The position numbers were made by a program, and so were the translations under genes. Below the pieces are notes generated by a model. That model ran no database searches, was not told the DNA's origin, and worked only from the letters and a program-made list of their open reading frames with translations. From positions 2,542,001 to 2,606,000 of the forward strand of contig NZ_CP077062.1 in assembly GCF_019039255.1 (NCBI RefSeq): a stretch of 64,000 nt of DNA, in the 5' to 3' direction. The stretch's first letter is position 1, and each line of letters begins with the position of its first letter. The stretch comes from Nocardioides panacis. GTDB lineage: Bacteria > Actinomycetota > Actinomycetes > Propionibacteriales > Nocardioidaceae. Positions 53,771-64,000 of the stretch are shown one piece after another.

Positions 53771-54396
53771 TCAGTGTGACGCGCGCATGTTTCTGCGAGG
53801 TAAACGGGCCCCGACCCGGCCGAGCCGCTCCCGGGCGGCGAGGACCGCGGCCTGCCGGCGGCTGATCGGCTTGAAGCCGTGCCCGATCATCCGGGGCGGG
53901 TCCAGGACGGCCCGCACCCGGACCCGCTCGAAGCCCTCGAAGAACACCTCGCGGACGGCCCGCCGGCTGAACCGGTAGTAGTCGAAGCGGTAGTGCACCC
54001 GGTACGTCGCGGTGGCCGCGCCCTGGTCCTCGGGACGCTTCGCGAACCCCGGGACGCACACCACCAGGAGGCCGCCCGGCTTCAGCACCCGGTGCATCTC
54101 GGCGATCGACAGCCAGAACTTCCGGTCGTGCTCGTGCACCGCGCAGGACATCACCAGGTCGAAGCTGTTGTCCTTGAACATGTGCATGTCGTTGGAGCTG
54201 CCCACGACGTGCCGGATGCCGGTGTCGGTGGGCTGCTCCACCAGGTTGATGCACCACCGCTCGGCGCCCCGGATCTCCCGGGAGCGCAGCAGCGAGTTCG
54301 CCCCGACGTACCCCCCGACCTCCAGGGCACGCTGCGGACGGATCCCGGCGCGTCGCACGATGCGGTGCATGCGGCGCTGGATCAGCGGGTTCGGCA

Positions 54397-54397
<1 letters not shown>
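53771..54397 (-). CDS. SAM-dependent methyltransferase (type 11-like)
   Basis: 208 residues. SAM motif I appears as ALEVGGYVGANSLLRSREI, motif II region NDMHMFKDNSFDLVMSCAVH, then HRVLKPGGLLVVCVPGF. The C-terminal part is basic (RRQAAVLAARERLGRVGARL). Substrate unknown. The ATG at 54397 overlaps the nadE stop by one base (TGATG), so the two are co-translated. Confidence 0.85.
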
Positions 54398-56443
<2,046 letters not shown>

Positions 56444-56583
56444 GGGGGGCGAGTCTGCCAGTGCCGTCCCGTCCGGCGGGCAGTGAGCGACGACACACCC
56501 CCGCCGGCCGGGTCCCGGGACTAGCCTGAGAGGCGGTCCGGGGACTCCGCACGGGAGCCTCGAGAACACGTTCGGAGGACGCC

Positions 56584-57447
56584 ATGAGTGACACCGGGAG
56601 CGAGACGACCGCGCCGTACGGCGCCGGGGCGGCGAAGCCGGCCGCGCCGGCCACCCGTCGGGTGCGCACGCACCACCTGCGCGAGATGAAGGAGCGCGGC
56701 GAGAAGTGGGCGATGCTCACGGCCTACGACATGTACACCGCCGCGACCTTCGACGAGGCCGGCATCCCGGTGCTGCTCGTCGGCGACTCCGCGTCCAACA
56801 ACGTCCTCGGCAATGACACGTCGCTCCCGGTCACCGTCGACGAGCTGATCCCGCTGGCCCGGGCCGTGAGCCGCTCGGTGCACCGCGCCCTGGTCGTCGC
56901 CGACCTGCCGTTCGGGTCCTACCAGGGCTCCGCGGAGCAGGCCTTCCACACCGCGGTCCGGTTCATGAAGGAGGCCGGCGCGCACGCGGTGAAGCTCGAG
57001 GGCGGCGCCGAGATGGCCGCGCAGGTCGAGCTGTGCACCCAGGCTGGCATCCCGGTGATGGCGCACATCGGCTTCACCCCCCAGTCCGAGCACAACCTCG
57101 GCGGCTACCGCGTGCAGGGCCGCGGCGAGACCGGCCGTCGGCTGCTCGCGGACGCGCAGGCGATGGAGGCGGCCGGGGCGTTCGCGGTCGTCATGGAGAT
57201 GGTGCCCGGCGACGTCGCCGCCGAGATCACCAAGACGCTGAGCATCCCCACGATCGGGATCGGCGCCGGTATCGACTGCGACGCGCAGGTCCTCGTCTGG
57301 CAGGACATGGCCGGCCTGCGGACCGGCCGGCTGCCGCGTTTCGTCAAGCAGTACGCCGACCTGCACGGGGTGCTGCTCGGGGCGGCGCAGGCGTACGCCG
57401 CCGACGTGGCCTCCGGCGCCTTCCCGGGGCCCGAGCACACCTTCTGA
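56584..57447 (+). CDS. panB: 3-methyl-2-oxobutanoate hydroxymethyltransferase PanB
   Basis: Makes ketopantoate from 2-ketoisovalerate and methylene-tetrahydrofolate in pantothenate synthesis. 287 residues: [40 protein letters not shown] (metal Asp), [48 protein letters not shown], the catalytic Glu in [14 protein letters not shown], and [22 protein letters not shown] follows GGAGGACGCC. Divergent from nadE. Confidence 0.96.
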   Translation: MSDTGSETTAPYGAGAAKPAAPATRRVRTHHLREMKERGEKWAMLTAYDMYTAATFDEAGIPVLLVGDSASNNVLGNDTSLPVTVDELIPLARAVSRSVHRALVVADLPFGSYQGSAEQAFHTAVRFMKEAGAHAVKLEGGAEMAAQVELCTQAGIPVMAHIGFTPQSEHNLGGYRVQGRGETGRRLLADAQAMEAAGAFAVVMEMVPGDVAAEITKTLSIPTIGIGAGIDCDAQVLVWQDMAGLRTGRLPRFVKQYADLHGVLLGAAQAYAADVASGAFPGPEHTF

Positions 57448-57456
57448 GCCGCAGCC

Positions 57457-57705
57457 TCAGGCGCCGACGCCGAGAAGCACCAGGAACCACACCACGACCG
57501 CGACGACCGGGAGGGCCACGACGGCCACCGGTCGTCGCGTGAACCACCGGCAGCCGAGCACGAACAGGGCCAGCCAGACCAGCGGCAGCAGCACGCTGCA
57601 GACCAGCCCCGGCACCACGAAGGCGGTGTAGCCGTAGAGGAAGGCCGCCACGGCCAGGCCGCCGATGCCCAGGAACGGGCCGGACTTCTCGAGGTCCTGC
57701 GTCAC
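57457..57705 (-). CDS. Small hypothetical membrane protein
   Basis: 82 residues with three hydrophobic stretches: LGIGGLAVAAFLYGYTAFVV, LVCSVLLPLVWLALFVLGCR and VAVVALPVVAVVVWFLVLLG. Not recognised. It converges with panB (9 bp between stops) and follows the 65-residue gene at 57719 by 13 bp, so the two probably form one unit. Confidence 0.72.
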   Translation of the reverse strand: MTQDLEKSGPFLGIGGLAVAAFLYGYTAFVVPGLVCSVLLPLVWLALFVLGCRWFTRRPVAVVALPVVAVVVWFLVLLGVGA

Positions 57706-57718
57706 GCCTGCGACGGGG

Positions 57719-57916
57719 TCAGTCCTCGGCCGCGGCGTCGTCGTTCCACTTCGGGTCGGTGTCCCAGTCCTCGTTGCGCTCCTCGACCTTGTCGAGCGCG
57801 TGGGACGCCTCGGCCGCGGTGGCGTAGGGACCGAGGCGGTCCTGGTTGCGGCAGCCGTCGCGACCCTCGACCTTGTGGTGGGTGAGGCAGAACCAGAACT
57901 GCTCGTCGTCGCTCAT
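57719..57916 (-). CDS. Small conserved hypothetical protein
   Basis: 65 residues, acidic. MSDDEQFWFCLTHHKVEGRD then GCRNQDRLGPYATAAEASHA and LDKVEERNEDWDTDPKWNDD. The WFCLTHHKVE...RLGPYxTxxEA pattern is a small actinobacterial family I have seen beside map; role unknown. The Cys and paired His near the N-terminus could bind a metal (inference). ATG at 57914-57916; preceded by GAGCGAGCAG. Confidence 0.82.
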   Translation of the reverse strand: MSDDEQFWFCLTHHKVEGRDGCRNQDRLGPYATAAEASHALDKVEERNEDWDTDPKWNDDAAAED

Positions 57917-57987
57917 CTGCTCGCTCCTCGCTGCTCGCCTGACGTCCGGGGCACGATCAGGTCGCCGGTGCCCGCTGCTGTGGAAAC

Positions 57988-57993
57988 TACACT
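57988..57993 (+). promoter_or_regulatory. -10 hexamer TACACT, leaderless start for map
   Basis: TACACT, then 6 nt, then the GTG start at 58000. Confidence 0.55.
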
Positions 57994-57999
57994 CGCCGC

Positions 58000-58851
58000 G
58001 TGAGTGCCGTCGCCCCTGCCGTGGTGTCCCCCCGTCGCGCCGTCCCCGCGAGCATCCCGCGCCCGGAGTACGTCGACCGGCCGGCCCCGGCGCCGTACGA
58101 CGGGCCGGAGGTGAAGGACGCCGGCACCATCGAGCGGATGCGGCACGCCGGCCGGGTCGCCGCGCAGGCGCTGCAGCTGGTCGGCAGCCACGTCGCGCCG
58201 GGGATCACCACCGACGAGCTCGACCGGATCGGCCACGAGTTCCTGGTCGGCCAGGGCGCCTACCCCTCGACGCTCGGCTACCGCGGCTTCCCCAAGTCGC
58301 TGTGCACCAGCGTCAACGAGGTGGTCTGCCACGGCATCCCGGACAGCCGGGTCGTCGAGGACGGCGACATCGTCAACATCGACATCACGGCGTACGTCGA
58401 CGGGGTGCACGGCGACACCAACGCGACGTTCCTCTCCGGCGACGTCGACGAGGAGTCCCGGCTGCTCGTGGAGCGCACCGAGGAGTCGCTGCGCCGGGCG
58501 ATCAAGGCGGTCCGCCCGGGCCGGTACGTCAACGTCCTGGGCCGGGTCATCGAGTCCTACGCGAAGCGGTTCGGCTACGGCGTCGTCCGCGACTTCACCG
58601 GGCACGGCATCGGCACCGCGTTCCACTCCGGGCTGATCGTGCCGCACTACGACGCGGCGCCGATGTACGACATCCTCATCGAGCCGGGCATGACGTTCAC
58701 CATCGAGCCGATGATCAACCTCGGCACCCACGAGTGGGAGATGTGGGACGACGGCTGGACCGTGGTGACCCGGGACGGCTCGCGCTCCGCGCAGTTCGAG
58801 CACACCCTGCTCGTCACCGACGACGGCGCCGAGATCCTCACGCTGCCGTGA
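58000..58851 (+). CDS. map: Type I methionine aminopeptidase
   Basis: Removes initiator methionine from nascent proteins. 283 residues with an N-terminal extension of about 40 residues before the catalytic core. Metal and catalytic residues: [20 protein letters not shown] (His, first Asp), [11 protein letters not shown] (second Asp), [18 protein letters not shown] (His), [11 protein letters not shown] (Glu) and AQFEHTLLV (Glu). GTG start at 58000 behind a leaderless-type -10. Confidence 0.96.
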   Translation: MSAVAPAVVSPRRAVPASIPRPEYVDRPAPAPYDGPEVKDAGTIERMRHAGRVAAQALQLVGSHVAPGITTDELDRIGHEFLVGQGAYPSTLGYRGFPKSLCTSVNEVVCHGIPDSRVVEDGDIVNIDITAYVDGVHGDTNATFLSGDVDEESRLLVERTEESLRRAIKAVRPGRYVNVLGRVIESYAKRFGYGVVRDFTGHGIGTAFHSGLIVPHYDAAPMYDILIEPGMTFTIEPMINLGTHEWEMWDDGWTVVTRDGSRSAQFEHTLLVTDDGAEILTLP

Positions 58852-58862
58852 GGGCGCCGGCC

Positions 58863-59276
58863 TCAGACGAGGTCGTCGAGGCGGCCGGACCGCTCCGCGA
58901 TCCGCCGCTCGACCCGCAGCACGCCGGCCTCGTGCTCCACGTCCCCGGACATCACCGCGGCCAGCCGCATGTGCGGCAGCGCGTCGGCGAACTTCGACTG
59001 GCGCTCCAGCACCCGTCCCAGGGCGTAGCGCGCCCACAGGTCGGTCGGGCACTCCTCGACCAGCACCGTCAGCTCGTCCTCGGCGCGGCGCAGCTGGGCG
59101 CTCTGGAAGTACGCCCAGGCCCGCAGCGTGCGCAGGCCGGTCGACTCGGGCTCGGCGTCGATGGCCGGGTCGAGCAGGGCGATCGCGCCCCGCGGGTCGC
59201 GGTCCTCGAGCAGCCGCCACGCCAGGTGGTAGGCGTCGGCGGGGTGGGCCGTGAAGGCCGGTGGGCTGAAGTTCAT
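58863..59276 (-). CDS. Tetratricopeptide-repeat-like protein
   Basis: 137 residues from ATG 59276. Helical repeats: AYHLAWRLLEDRDPRGAIAL, LRTLRAWAYFQSAQLRRAED and WARYALGRVLERQSKFADAL, matching TPR consensus spacing of 34 residues. No signal peptide. The frame stays open to an ATG at 59393, adding a Pro/Gly-rich N-terminus (YGGPPPSYGEPPPW); the shorter start was preferred because GGAGAC precedes it, but the longer one is possible. Converges with map (11 bp between stops). Confidence 0.82.
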   Translation of the reverse strand: MNFSPPAFTAHPADAYHLAWRLLEDRDPRGAIALLDPAIDAEPESTGLRTLRAWAYFQSAQLRRAEDELTVLVEECPTDLWARYALGRVLERQSKFADALPHMRLAAVMSGDVEHEAGVLRVERRIAERSGRLDDLV

Positions 59277-59476
59277 GGTCACGTCTCCAATCACCTGGAC
59301 GAACGCATGGTCCCTCCCCCAGATTCCCGCGCCTCCCCCGGCCCACGGCGGCGGCTCGCCGTACGACGGTGGCGGACCGCCGTACCCGGGCAAAGAAGTC
59401 GGCGTTCGCCCGCGCGGCGCGGCGCCCGGCCCCTAGGGTCAGCCTCCTGTCCACGCACCACCCGGGGGATCCACGC

Positions 59477-60187
59477 ATGCTCGTCCGACGGCACTACGCC
59501 GTACCTGTCCTGGTCCTGGCCCTCCTCGTCGCCGCGAGCGTGCTGCTCGGCCTCGGCGCCGCGCCGGCCGGCGCGGTCACCGACCGGGACTGCGGCGACT
59601 TTGCCACCCAGGCGGCCGCCCAGACCTTCTTCCTCGCGCACAGCCCGGGCAGCGACCCGCACCGCCTCGACGCCGACGGGGACGGCATCGCCTGCGACTC
59701 CAACCCGTGCCCGTGCTCGACCCGCCGGACGTCCCCCGCGGGAGCGGCCGCGGCGGCGGTCCGCGCGACCGTCGTGCAGCACGCCCGGGTGGCGAGCGTC
59801 GCGGACGGGGACACGGTCGACGTCCACCTCGTCGGCGGTGCCTACCGCCGGGTCCGGCTGGTCGGCATCGACACCCCCGAGGTCTACGGCGGCGTCCAGT
59901 GCGGCGGCCCGGAGGCGTCCGCGGCGATGAAGCGGATGCTGCCGGTGAGCACCCGCGTGCGGCTGGTCTCGGACCCTACCCAGGCGAGCGTCGACCGCTA
60001 CGGCCGGCTGCTCCGCTACGTCAGCCGGGTCTCCGACGGCCGGCAGGTGAACCGCGCACAGGTGTACCTCGGCAACGCCCGGGTCTACGTGTACGGCGGG
60101 GTGCCGTTCCAGCGCACCCACGAGTTCCGGGTCGCCCAGGCCGCCGCGAAGGCCGCGCCGCGAGGTCTCTGGCGCACCTGCCGCTGA
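59477..60187 (+). CDS. Secreted thermonuclease (SNase) with Excalibur domain
   Basis: 236 residues. Signal peptide/anchor AVPVLVLALLVAASVLLGLG. An Excalibur calcium-binding segment (residues 34-75) has DRDCGDFATQAAAQTFF and the loop DADGDGIACDSNPC. The SNase fold (about 95-232) has SVADGDTVDVHLV, VRLVGIDTPEVYG with catalytic Arg and Glu, and the second Arg region VDRYGRLLRYV. Extracellular calcium-dependent nuclease. ATG at 59477; TAGGGT near 59436 is a candidate -10 with a leader of about 30 nt. Confidence 0.9.
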   Translation: MLVRRHYAVPVLVLALLVAASVLLGLGAAPAGAVTDRDCGDFATQAAAQTFFLAHSPGSDPHRLDADGDGIACDSNPCPCSTRRTSPAGAAAAAVRATVVQHARVASVADGDTVDVHLVGGAYRRVRLVGIDTPEVYGGVQCGGPEASAAMKRMLPVSTRVRLVSDPTQASVDRYGRLLRYVSRVSDGRQVNRAQVYLGNARVYVYGGVPFQRTHEFRVAQAAAKAAPRGLWRTCR

Positions 60188-60205
60188 GCCGGAGGCAAGG
60201 GCGAG

Positions 60206-60597
60206 GGATGAGCCGGCCTGTAGGCCGGGTTCTGTCTCCGCGCGCCTCGCGGCGCCACGGTCGGCGACCATCCATCTAGGGCTGCCGTTGCCGACAGCCT
60301 CGTGCGGTCTACCCGTGAGCTCGGGCGGGCCGCCCTCGAACGCTCACGCGGGAAGCGAGCTTCCCTTCTTGACCTTGCTCCAGGTGGGGTTTACCGAGCC
60401 GCTCCGGTCGCCCGGAGCGCTGGTGGTCTCTTACACCACCGTTTCACCCTTACCACCGTGCAGGCACGGTGGCGGTCTGTTCTCTGTGGCACTGTCCCGC
60501 GGGTCACCCCGGGTGGGAGTTACCCACCACCTTGCCCTGTGGAGCCCGGACCTTCCTCGACGAGTCTCCTCGCCGCGGCCGCCCGGCCGGCTCATCC
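60206..60597 (-). ncRNA. rnpB: RNase P RNA (class A)
   Basis: Catalytic RNA that matures tRNA 5' ends. On the minus strand it begins GGATGAGCCGGCC (60585-60597) and ends with the complementary strand of 60206-60218, forming a perfect 13-bp P1 stem. The universally conserved block GAGGAAGGTCCGGGCTCC is at 60541-60558 and the 3' ACAGAACCCGGCCTACAGG block is at 60213-60235. Size about 392 nt is normal for Actinobacteria. It lies between the thermonuclease gene and a 22-bp array. Confidence 0.95.
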
Positions 60598-60669
60598 GAG
60601 AGCAGTCTAGGGGGCGCGGGGAGTGGTGCCGACACGCTCGACCCGCCGGAGGTCCGGCTCGACCTGTAC

Positions 60670-60757
60670 CCAGGCCCGGGTCGAGGTTCACTTGGGCCCG
60701 GGTCGAGGTTCACTTGGGCCCGGGTCGAGGTTCACTTGGGCCCGGGTCGGGGTGTGC
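60670..60757. repeat. 22-bp phased CCCGGGTCG array (array 3)
   Basis: CCCGGG starts at 60675, 60697, 60719 and 60741, exactly 22 bp apart. The first three are followed by identical spacers TCGAGGTTCACTTGGG; the fourth runs into the stop codon of the RNB gene. It lies between rnpB and that gene, both on the minus strand, close to the 5' end of rnpB and thus near its promoter. Confidence 0.95.
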
Positions 60758-62189
60758 TCAGAGCTCGAAGCGGACGGTCCTGCTGGCGATGTCGGCCTGG
60801 ACCAGGCGGACCTCGACGTCGGTGCCCAGCGGCAGCGCGGCGGCCGAGGTCACGTGCGCCTCGATCGCGGGCTGCTGCACCACCACGTCGCCCCGCTTCG
60901 GGTCCTCGTCGTCGACCTGCACCACGACCCCCGGGAAGGTCTGCCCGACGTTGGGGTGCAGGACGGCGGCCTCCACCAGGTCGAGCACCGCGCGCTCGTA
61001 CTGGTGTGCCCGGCGGCCCGAGTCCTGCAACGTCCGGGGCAGCGCCTCGAGCCGCTCGAGCACCCACGGGGGGCACCTCGGTCCCGGCGCACAGCGCGAG
61101 GCAGACCTCGCCGGCGTACCGGTCGCCGAGCCGGCGCAGCGGGGCGGTCACGTGGGCGTACTCCGAGGCGAGCGCGGAGTGCTCGGGCTGCTCGGGGGTC
61201 TCGCCGTTGAAGGCCACGTATCCGGACCCGCGCAGCAGCCGGGTGCTGGCCACGATCATCGCGGCGTGGCTGGGCTCCTCGGGGTGCAGGGAGCGGATGA
61301 AGTCGGGGTAGAGCAGCTCGGCGGGCCACTCGATGTGCAGCGCCTTGGCGGTGCGGTGCATCCGCTGCAGGTCGCGCGGGTCCGGCGGCGGCAGCGTGCG
61401 CAGCAGGCCGACCCGGGCGTAGACCATCAGGGACGCGGCGGCCATCCCGGTGAGCAGGGAGATCTGCGCGTTCCACTCCTCGACCGGGAGCATCCGTCGG
61501 AAGGTCAGCGACCACCGCTCGCCGTCGATGTCGATCTCCTGCTCGGGCAGCGGCAGGGACACCCCACCGCGCGCGGCCTCCCGCTTCCGGCGCAGCTCGC
61601 CGACCTCGCCCAGCAGCACGAACAGCTCGTCGGCGGTCCCGGCGTCGAGGTCCTTCTGGATGCCGGCGTAGTCGAGCTTGGCCCGGCTGCGGACCACCGC
61701 GCGGACCACGTCGACGTCGGTGCCCTCGCCGTCGGCGTCCACCTTGATCGTCCAGAGCAGCGCCGGGCGGTCCTGGTCGGGCAGCAGCGAGGCAGCGGCC
61801 TCGGACAGCACCTTGGGGTGCAGCGGGATCTTGGAGTCGGCGGCGTAGAACGTCTCGCCCCGCCGGTTGGCCTCCTCGTCGACCGGGTCGCCCGGGGTCA
61901 CGAAGGCCGCGACGTCGGCGATCGCGTAGTGCACGACGTACCCGGTCCCGTCACGCTCGATGTGCAGCGCCTGGTCGAGGTCCATCGACGTCTCGGGGTC
62001 GATCGTCACGAACGGGATGTCGGTGCGGTCCAGGTCGGGCAGCCGCGGGGAGCTGGCCGCCGCCTGCGCCGCCTGCTCGACCTCGGCCGGGAACTCCGGG
62101 TGCACCCCGAGGTCCTGCTGGATGGCGGTGATCCCGGCGCGCAGCGTGTCGCCGTCTGCGTGCAGGACCCTCACGACTCGTCTCGGCAC
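60758..62189 (-). pseudogene. RNB-domain ribonuclease (RNase II/R-like), frame broken by one extra base
   Basis: 3'-5' exoribonuclease, about 476 residues if repaired, shorter than RNase R because the N-terminal cold-shock domains are missing. RNB active site FVTIDPETSMDLDQALHIER, YAIADVAAFVTPGDPVDEEA, ETFYAADSKIPLHPKVLSE, YVAFNGETPEQPEHSALASE and the region VTAPLRRLGDRYAGEVCLAL are in frame 1. The C-terminal S1-like end (FPGVVVQVDDEDPKRGDVVV) is in frame 2. The join is the six-G run 61068-61073; five G give AGTEVPPWVLERLEALP. The span is 3n+1. The 3' end abuts array 3. Probably an assembly error. Confidence 0.9.
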
Positions 62190-62227
62190 AGCTGGTCACC
62201 CCTCGCACGTGTAGGTGCCGGCCAGCA

Positions 62228-62233
62228 TAAGGT
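62228..62233 (+). promoter_or_regulatory. -10 hexamer TAAGGT, leaderless start for yaaA
   Basis: TAAGGT, then 6 nt, then the GTG start at 62240. Confidence 0.5.
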
Positions 62234-62239
62234 GACGCG

Positions 62240-63022
62240 GTGCTGATCCTGCTGCCCCCGTCGGAGGGGAAGACCTCCCCGCGCCGCGGCAAGCCCCTCG
62301 ACCTGGCCTCACTGTCGTTCCCCGAGCTGGAGCAGCACCGCGCGGAGGTCCTCGACGCCCTCGTCGCCCTGTGTACGACGGACGTGCCGGCCGACGCGGC
62401 CCGGGTGCTCGGGCTCGGCACCACCCAGACCGCCGACGTCGCGGCGAACGCGCGGCTGCCGACGGCCCCGACGGCGCGCGCGGACACGGTCTACAGCGGC
62501 GTGCTCTACGAGGCGCTCGGGCTCGGCTCGCTGACCGGTGCGGCGCGCCGGCGGGCCACGTCCTGGCTCGCGGTGACCTCCGGCCTGTTCGGGCTGCTCC
62601 GCCCGGCGGACCGGGTCCCGGCCTACCGGCTCTCCGGCGACGTGTCGCTGCCCGGTACTGGCACCGTGTCGACGTACTGGAGCCGGCGGCTCGACGAGAG
62701 CGTGCGCGCGGTCGCCGGTCGTGGCCTGGTGGTGGACCTGCGCTCCTCGACGTACGCGTCGTTCTGGCGGCCGGCGCCCGACCTGGCCCGCAAGGTCGTG
62801 ACGCTGCGCGTGCTGCACGAGGTCGATGGCACCCGCAAGGCGGTCTCGCACTTCAACAAGGCGACCAAGGGCCGCCTCGTGCGCGCGCTGCTGGAGGACG
62901 GCACCGCCCCCGCCACCCCGGCCCGGTTCGCCGCGCACCTGCGCGCGCTCGGCTGGACCGTCGAGGAGGGCCCGGCCGGACGGCACGGCACCCAGCTCGA
63001 CGTGGTCGTCAGCGACCTGTGA
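62240..63022 (+). CDS. yaaA: YaaA family peroxide-stress protein
   Basis: 260 residues. Family features: LILLPPSEGKTSPRRGKPLD at the start, then VYSGVLYEALGLGSLT, SGLFGLLRPADRVPAYRLSG and HEVDGTRKAVSHFNKATKGR. YaaA limits free iron and oxidative DNA damage in E. coli and binds DNA; the actinobacterial function is assumed similar. GTG start at 62240 behind a leaderless-type -10; divergent from the RNB gene. The 3' end overlaps the convergent RNase H/phosphatase gene by 14 bp. Confidence 0.9.
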   Translation: MLILLPPSEGKTSPRRGKPLDLASLSFPELEQHRAEVLDALVALCTTDVPADAARVLGLGTTQTADVAANARLPTAPTARADTVYSGVLYEALGLGSLTGAARRRATSWLAVTSGLFGLLRPADRVPAYRLSGDVSLPGTGTVSTYWSRRLDESVRAVAGRGLVVDLRSSTYASFWRPAPDLARKVVTLRVLHEVDGTRKAVSHFNKATKGRLVRALLEDGTAPATPARFAAHLRALGWTVEEGPAGRHGTQLDVVVSDL

Positions 63023-64000
63023 ACGCGGCGTCCGTCGGGCGCGCGTTGAACATCCGCAGCGCGGCGTTGCCGTCGGCGAAGTAGGACAGCACCGTCACCG
63101 ACGCCGGAGCCATCTCCATCCGGTAGACCGACTCCAGCGGGGCGCCCAGCGCGTGCGCGACGAGCACCTTGATCGGCGTGACGTGGCTGACCGCGAGGAC
63201 CGTGCGGCCGCCGTACTCGGCGAGCAGCCGCTCGAGCCCGGCGAGCACCCGCTTCTCCACGACCCGGAACGACTCGCCCCCGCCGGGCGCGTGGTCGAGC
63301 GAGCCCAGCCAGGCGTCCAGGTCGTCGGGGTGCCGCTCGCGGATCTCCGCGAAGGTCATCCCGTCCCAGCTCCCGAACTCCATCTCCGCGAGCCCGGGCT
63401 CCACGACCAGCGGCTTGTCGAGCCGCTCGGCGAGGATCTCGGCGGACTCCCGTGTGCGGCGGACGGGCGAGGCCACGACCGTGTCGATCTCGCCGGCCAG
63501 CGGGGCGAGCCAGTCGCCGGTGGCCCGGACCTGCGCCCGGCCCTCCTCGACGAGGCCGGGGTCGCTGCCGCCGAGACCGCCGGAGAAGCGCTTGTCCAGG
63601 GTGTGCCCGGTGACGCCGTGCCGGACCAGCACCAGGGTGGTGGCGGCACCGCCGGGCGACCAGCCGCGCTGCTCGGTGGCCGACGCGGCCGGTGCCTGCG
63701 CCGGGGCCTGCGCCTCGACGGCGGTTTGCGCGGGCCGGCCGGACGCCTGCGCGTCGAGCGCCGCGTTGAGGATCCGGTCCGCGTGCTTGTTCTGCTCGCG
63801 CGGGATCCAGGTGTACGTCGTCCCGGCCGGCGCCAGCGCACGGGCCCGCTCGGCCAGCGCGCGCATGTCCTGGTGCTTGATCTTCCAGCGTCCCGACATC
63901 TGCTCGACGACCAGCTTGGAGTCCATCCGCACCTCGAGCCGCGCGCCGGGGGTGTGCTCCCGGTAGAGCTCGAGGCCGGCGACCAGGCCGGAGTACTCCG
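63009..64000 (-). CDS. Bifunctional RNase H/acid phosphatase (partial)
   Basis: Fusion of RNase HI with a histidine-phosphatase domain, as in Rv2228c of M. tuberculosis. The 5' end lies beyond the window; about 330 codons are visible. The RNase H part contains the late segment MDSKLVVEQMSGRWKIKHQD and PREQNKHADRILN. An Ala/Gln/Pro linker follows, then the phosphatase with the RHG motif TLVLVRHGVTGHTLDKRFSG, AEMEFGSWDGMTFAEIRERH and AVSHVTPIKVLVAHALG. In relatives the phosphatase half acts like CobC (alpha-ribazole phosphatase), relevant to the cobamide genes at 13-15 kb. Continues past the right edge. Confidence 0.92.
   Translation of the reverse strand, partial: EYSGLVAGLELYREHTPGARLEVRMDSKLVVEQMSGRWKIKHQDMRALAERARALAPAGTTYTWIPREQNKHADRILNAALDAQASGRPAQTAVEAQAPAQAPAASATEQRGWSPGGAATTLVLVRHGVTGHTLDKRFSGGLGGSDPGLVEEGRAQVRATGDWLAPLAGEIDTVVASPVRRTRESAEILAERLDKPLVVEPGLAEMEFGSWDGMTFAEIRERHPDDLDAWLGSLDHAPGGGESFRVVEKRVLAGLERLLAEYGGRTVLAVSHVTPIKVLVAHALGAPLESVYRMEMAPASVTVLSYFADGNAALRMFNARPTDAAFTGR

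Overview
The window is a very GC-rich, gene-dense stretch of an actinobacterial chromosome. Gene content and order (erpA, nadA, psp genes, pepA, lpdA, sucB, lipB, lipA, DUF4191, RDD, glnA, glnE, second glnA, nadE, panB, map, rnpB, RNase H/phosphatase) match the conserved core of high-GC Actinobacteria. The style (DUF3043, DUF6529, SCO2322-type protein, many GTG starts, leaderless promoters) suggests Nocardioides or a close relative; that genus call is inference. No tRNA, rRNA operon, transposase, integrase, phage gene or CRISPR array was recognised.

Layout. 1-8.6 kb: ErpA (cut by the window edge), glycerate kinase, a GNAT enzyme, quinolinate synthase, the envelope-stress operon pspA-pspAA-htpX-pspAB, DUF3043, a 22-bp tandem array, and an aldo/keto reductase. 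8.7-15.3 kb: a cobalamin-riboswitch operon holding an anchored extracytoplasmic protein, ECF T component, fused double ATPase, S component, a PhnP-like/CobU fusion and CobS, i.e. corrinoid uptake plus late assembly. 15.4-24.8 kb: GDPD fusion protein, GcvT, PepA, Lpd, SucB, TIGR01777 epimerase. 25-32.6 kb: MMPL exporter, LipB, ABC exporter pair, LipA, DUF4191. LipB and LipA make the lipoyl cofactor used by the nearby SucB and by the glycine cleavage system that contains GcvT. 32.9-36.6 kb: FAD oxidoreductase/DUF1365/cyclopropane synthase operon and an RDD protein. 36.7-38.3 kb: glnA1 behind a double GlnR box. 38.3-48.6 kb: less conserved genes (membrane proteins, VOC, PspC, MFS, lipoproteins, LamG-PKD, GT39, YiaA). 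48.6-56.4 kb: glnE, a class I amidotransferase, glnA2, a methyltransferase and nadE, all on the minus strand. 56.6-64 kb: panB, map, small proteins, thermonuclease, RNase P RNA, RNB ribonuclease, YaaA, RNase H/phosphatase (cut by the edge).

Three observations cut across the annotation. (1) Seven genes are each broken by exactly one surplus base, six of them in six-base C or G runs; several are normally indispensable, so assembly error is the likely cause. (2) Three separate intergenic regions carry arrays with CCCGGG cores phased at 22 bp. (3) At least nine genes have a TANNNT hexamer 6-7 nt before the start codon, the layout of leaderless transcripts.

Gaps of roughly 200-300 bp at 32635-32888, 39081-39351, 41989-42205, 44608-44891 and 59277-59476 hold no gene I can recognise; they look like promoter and leader DNA.
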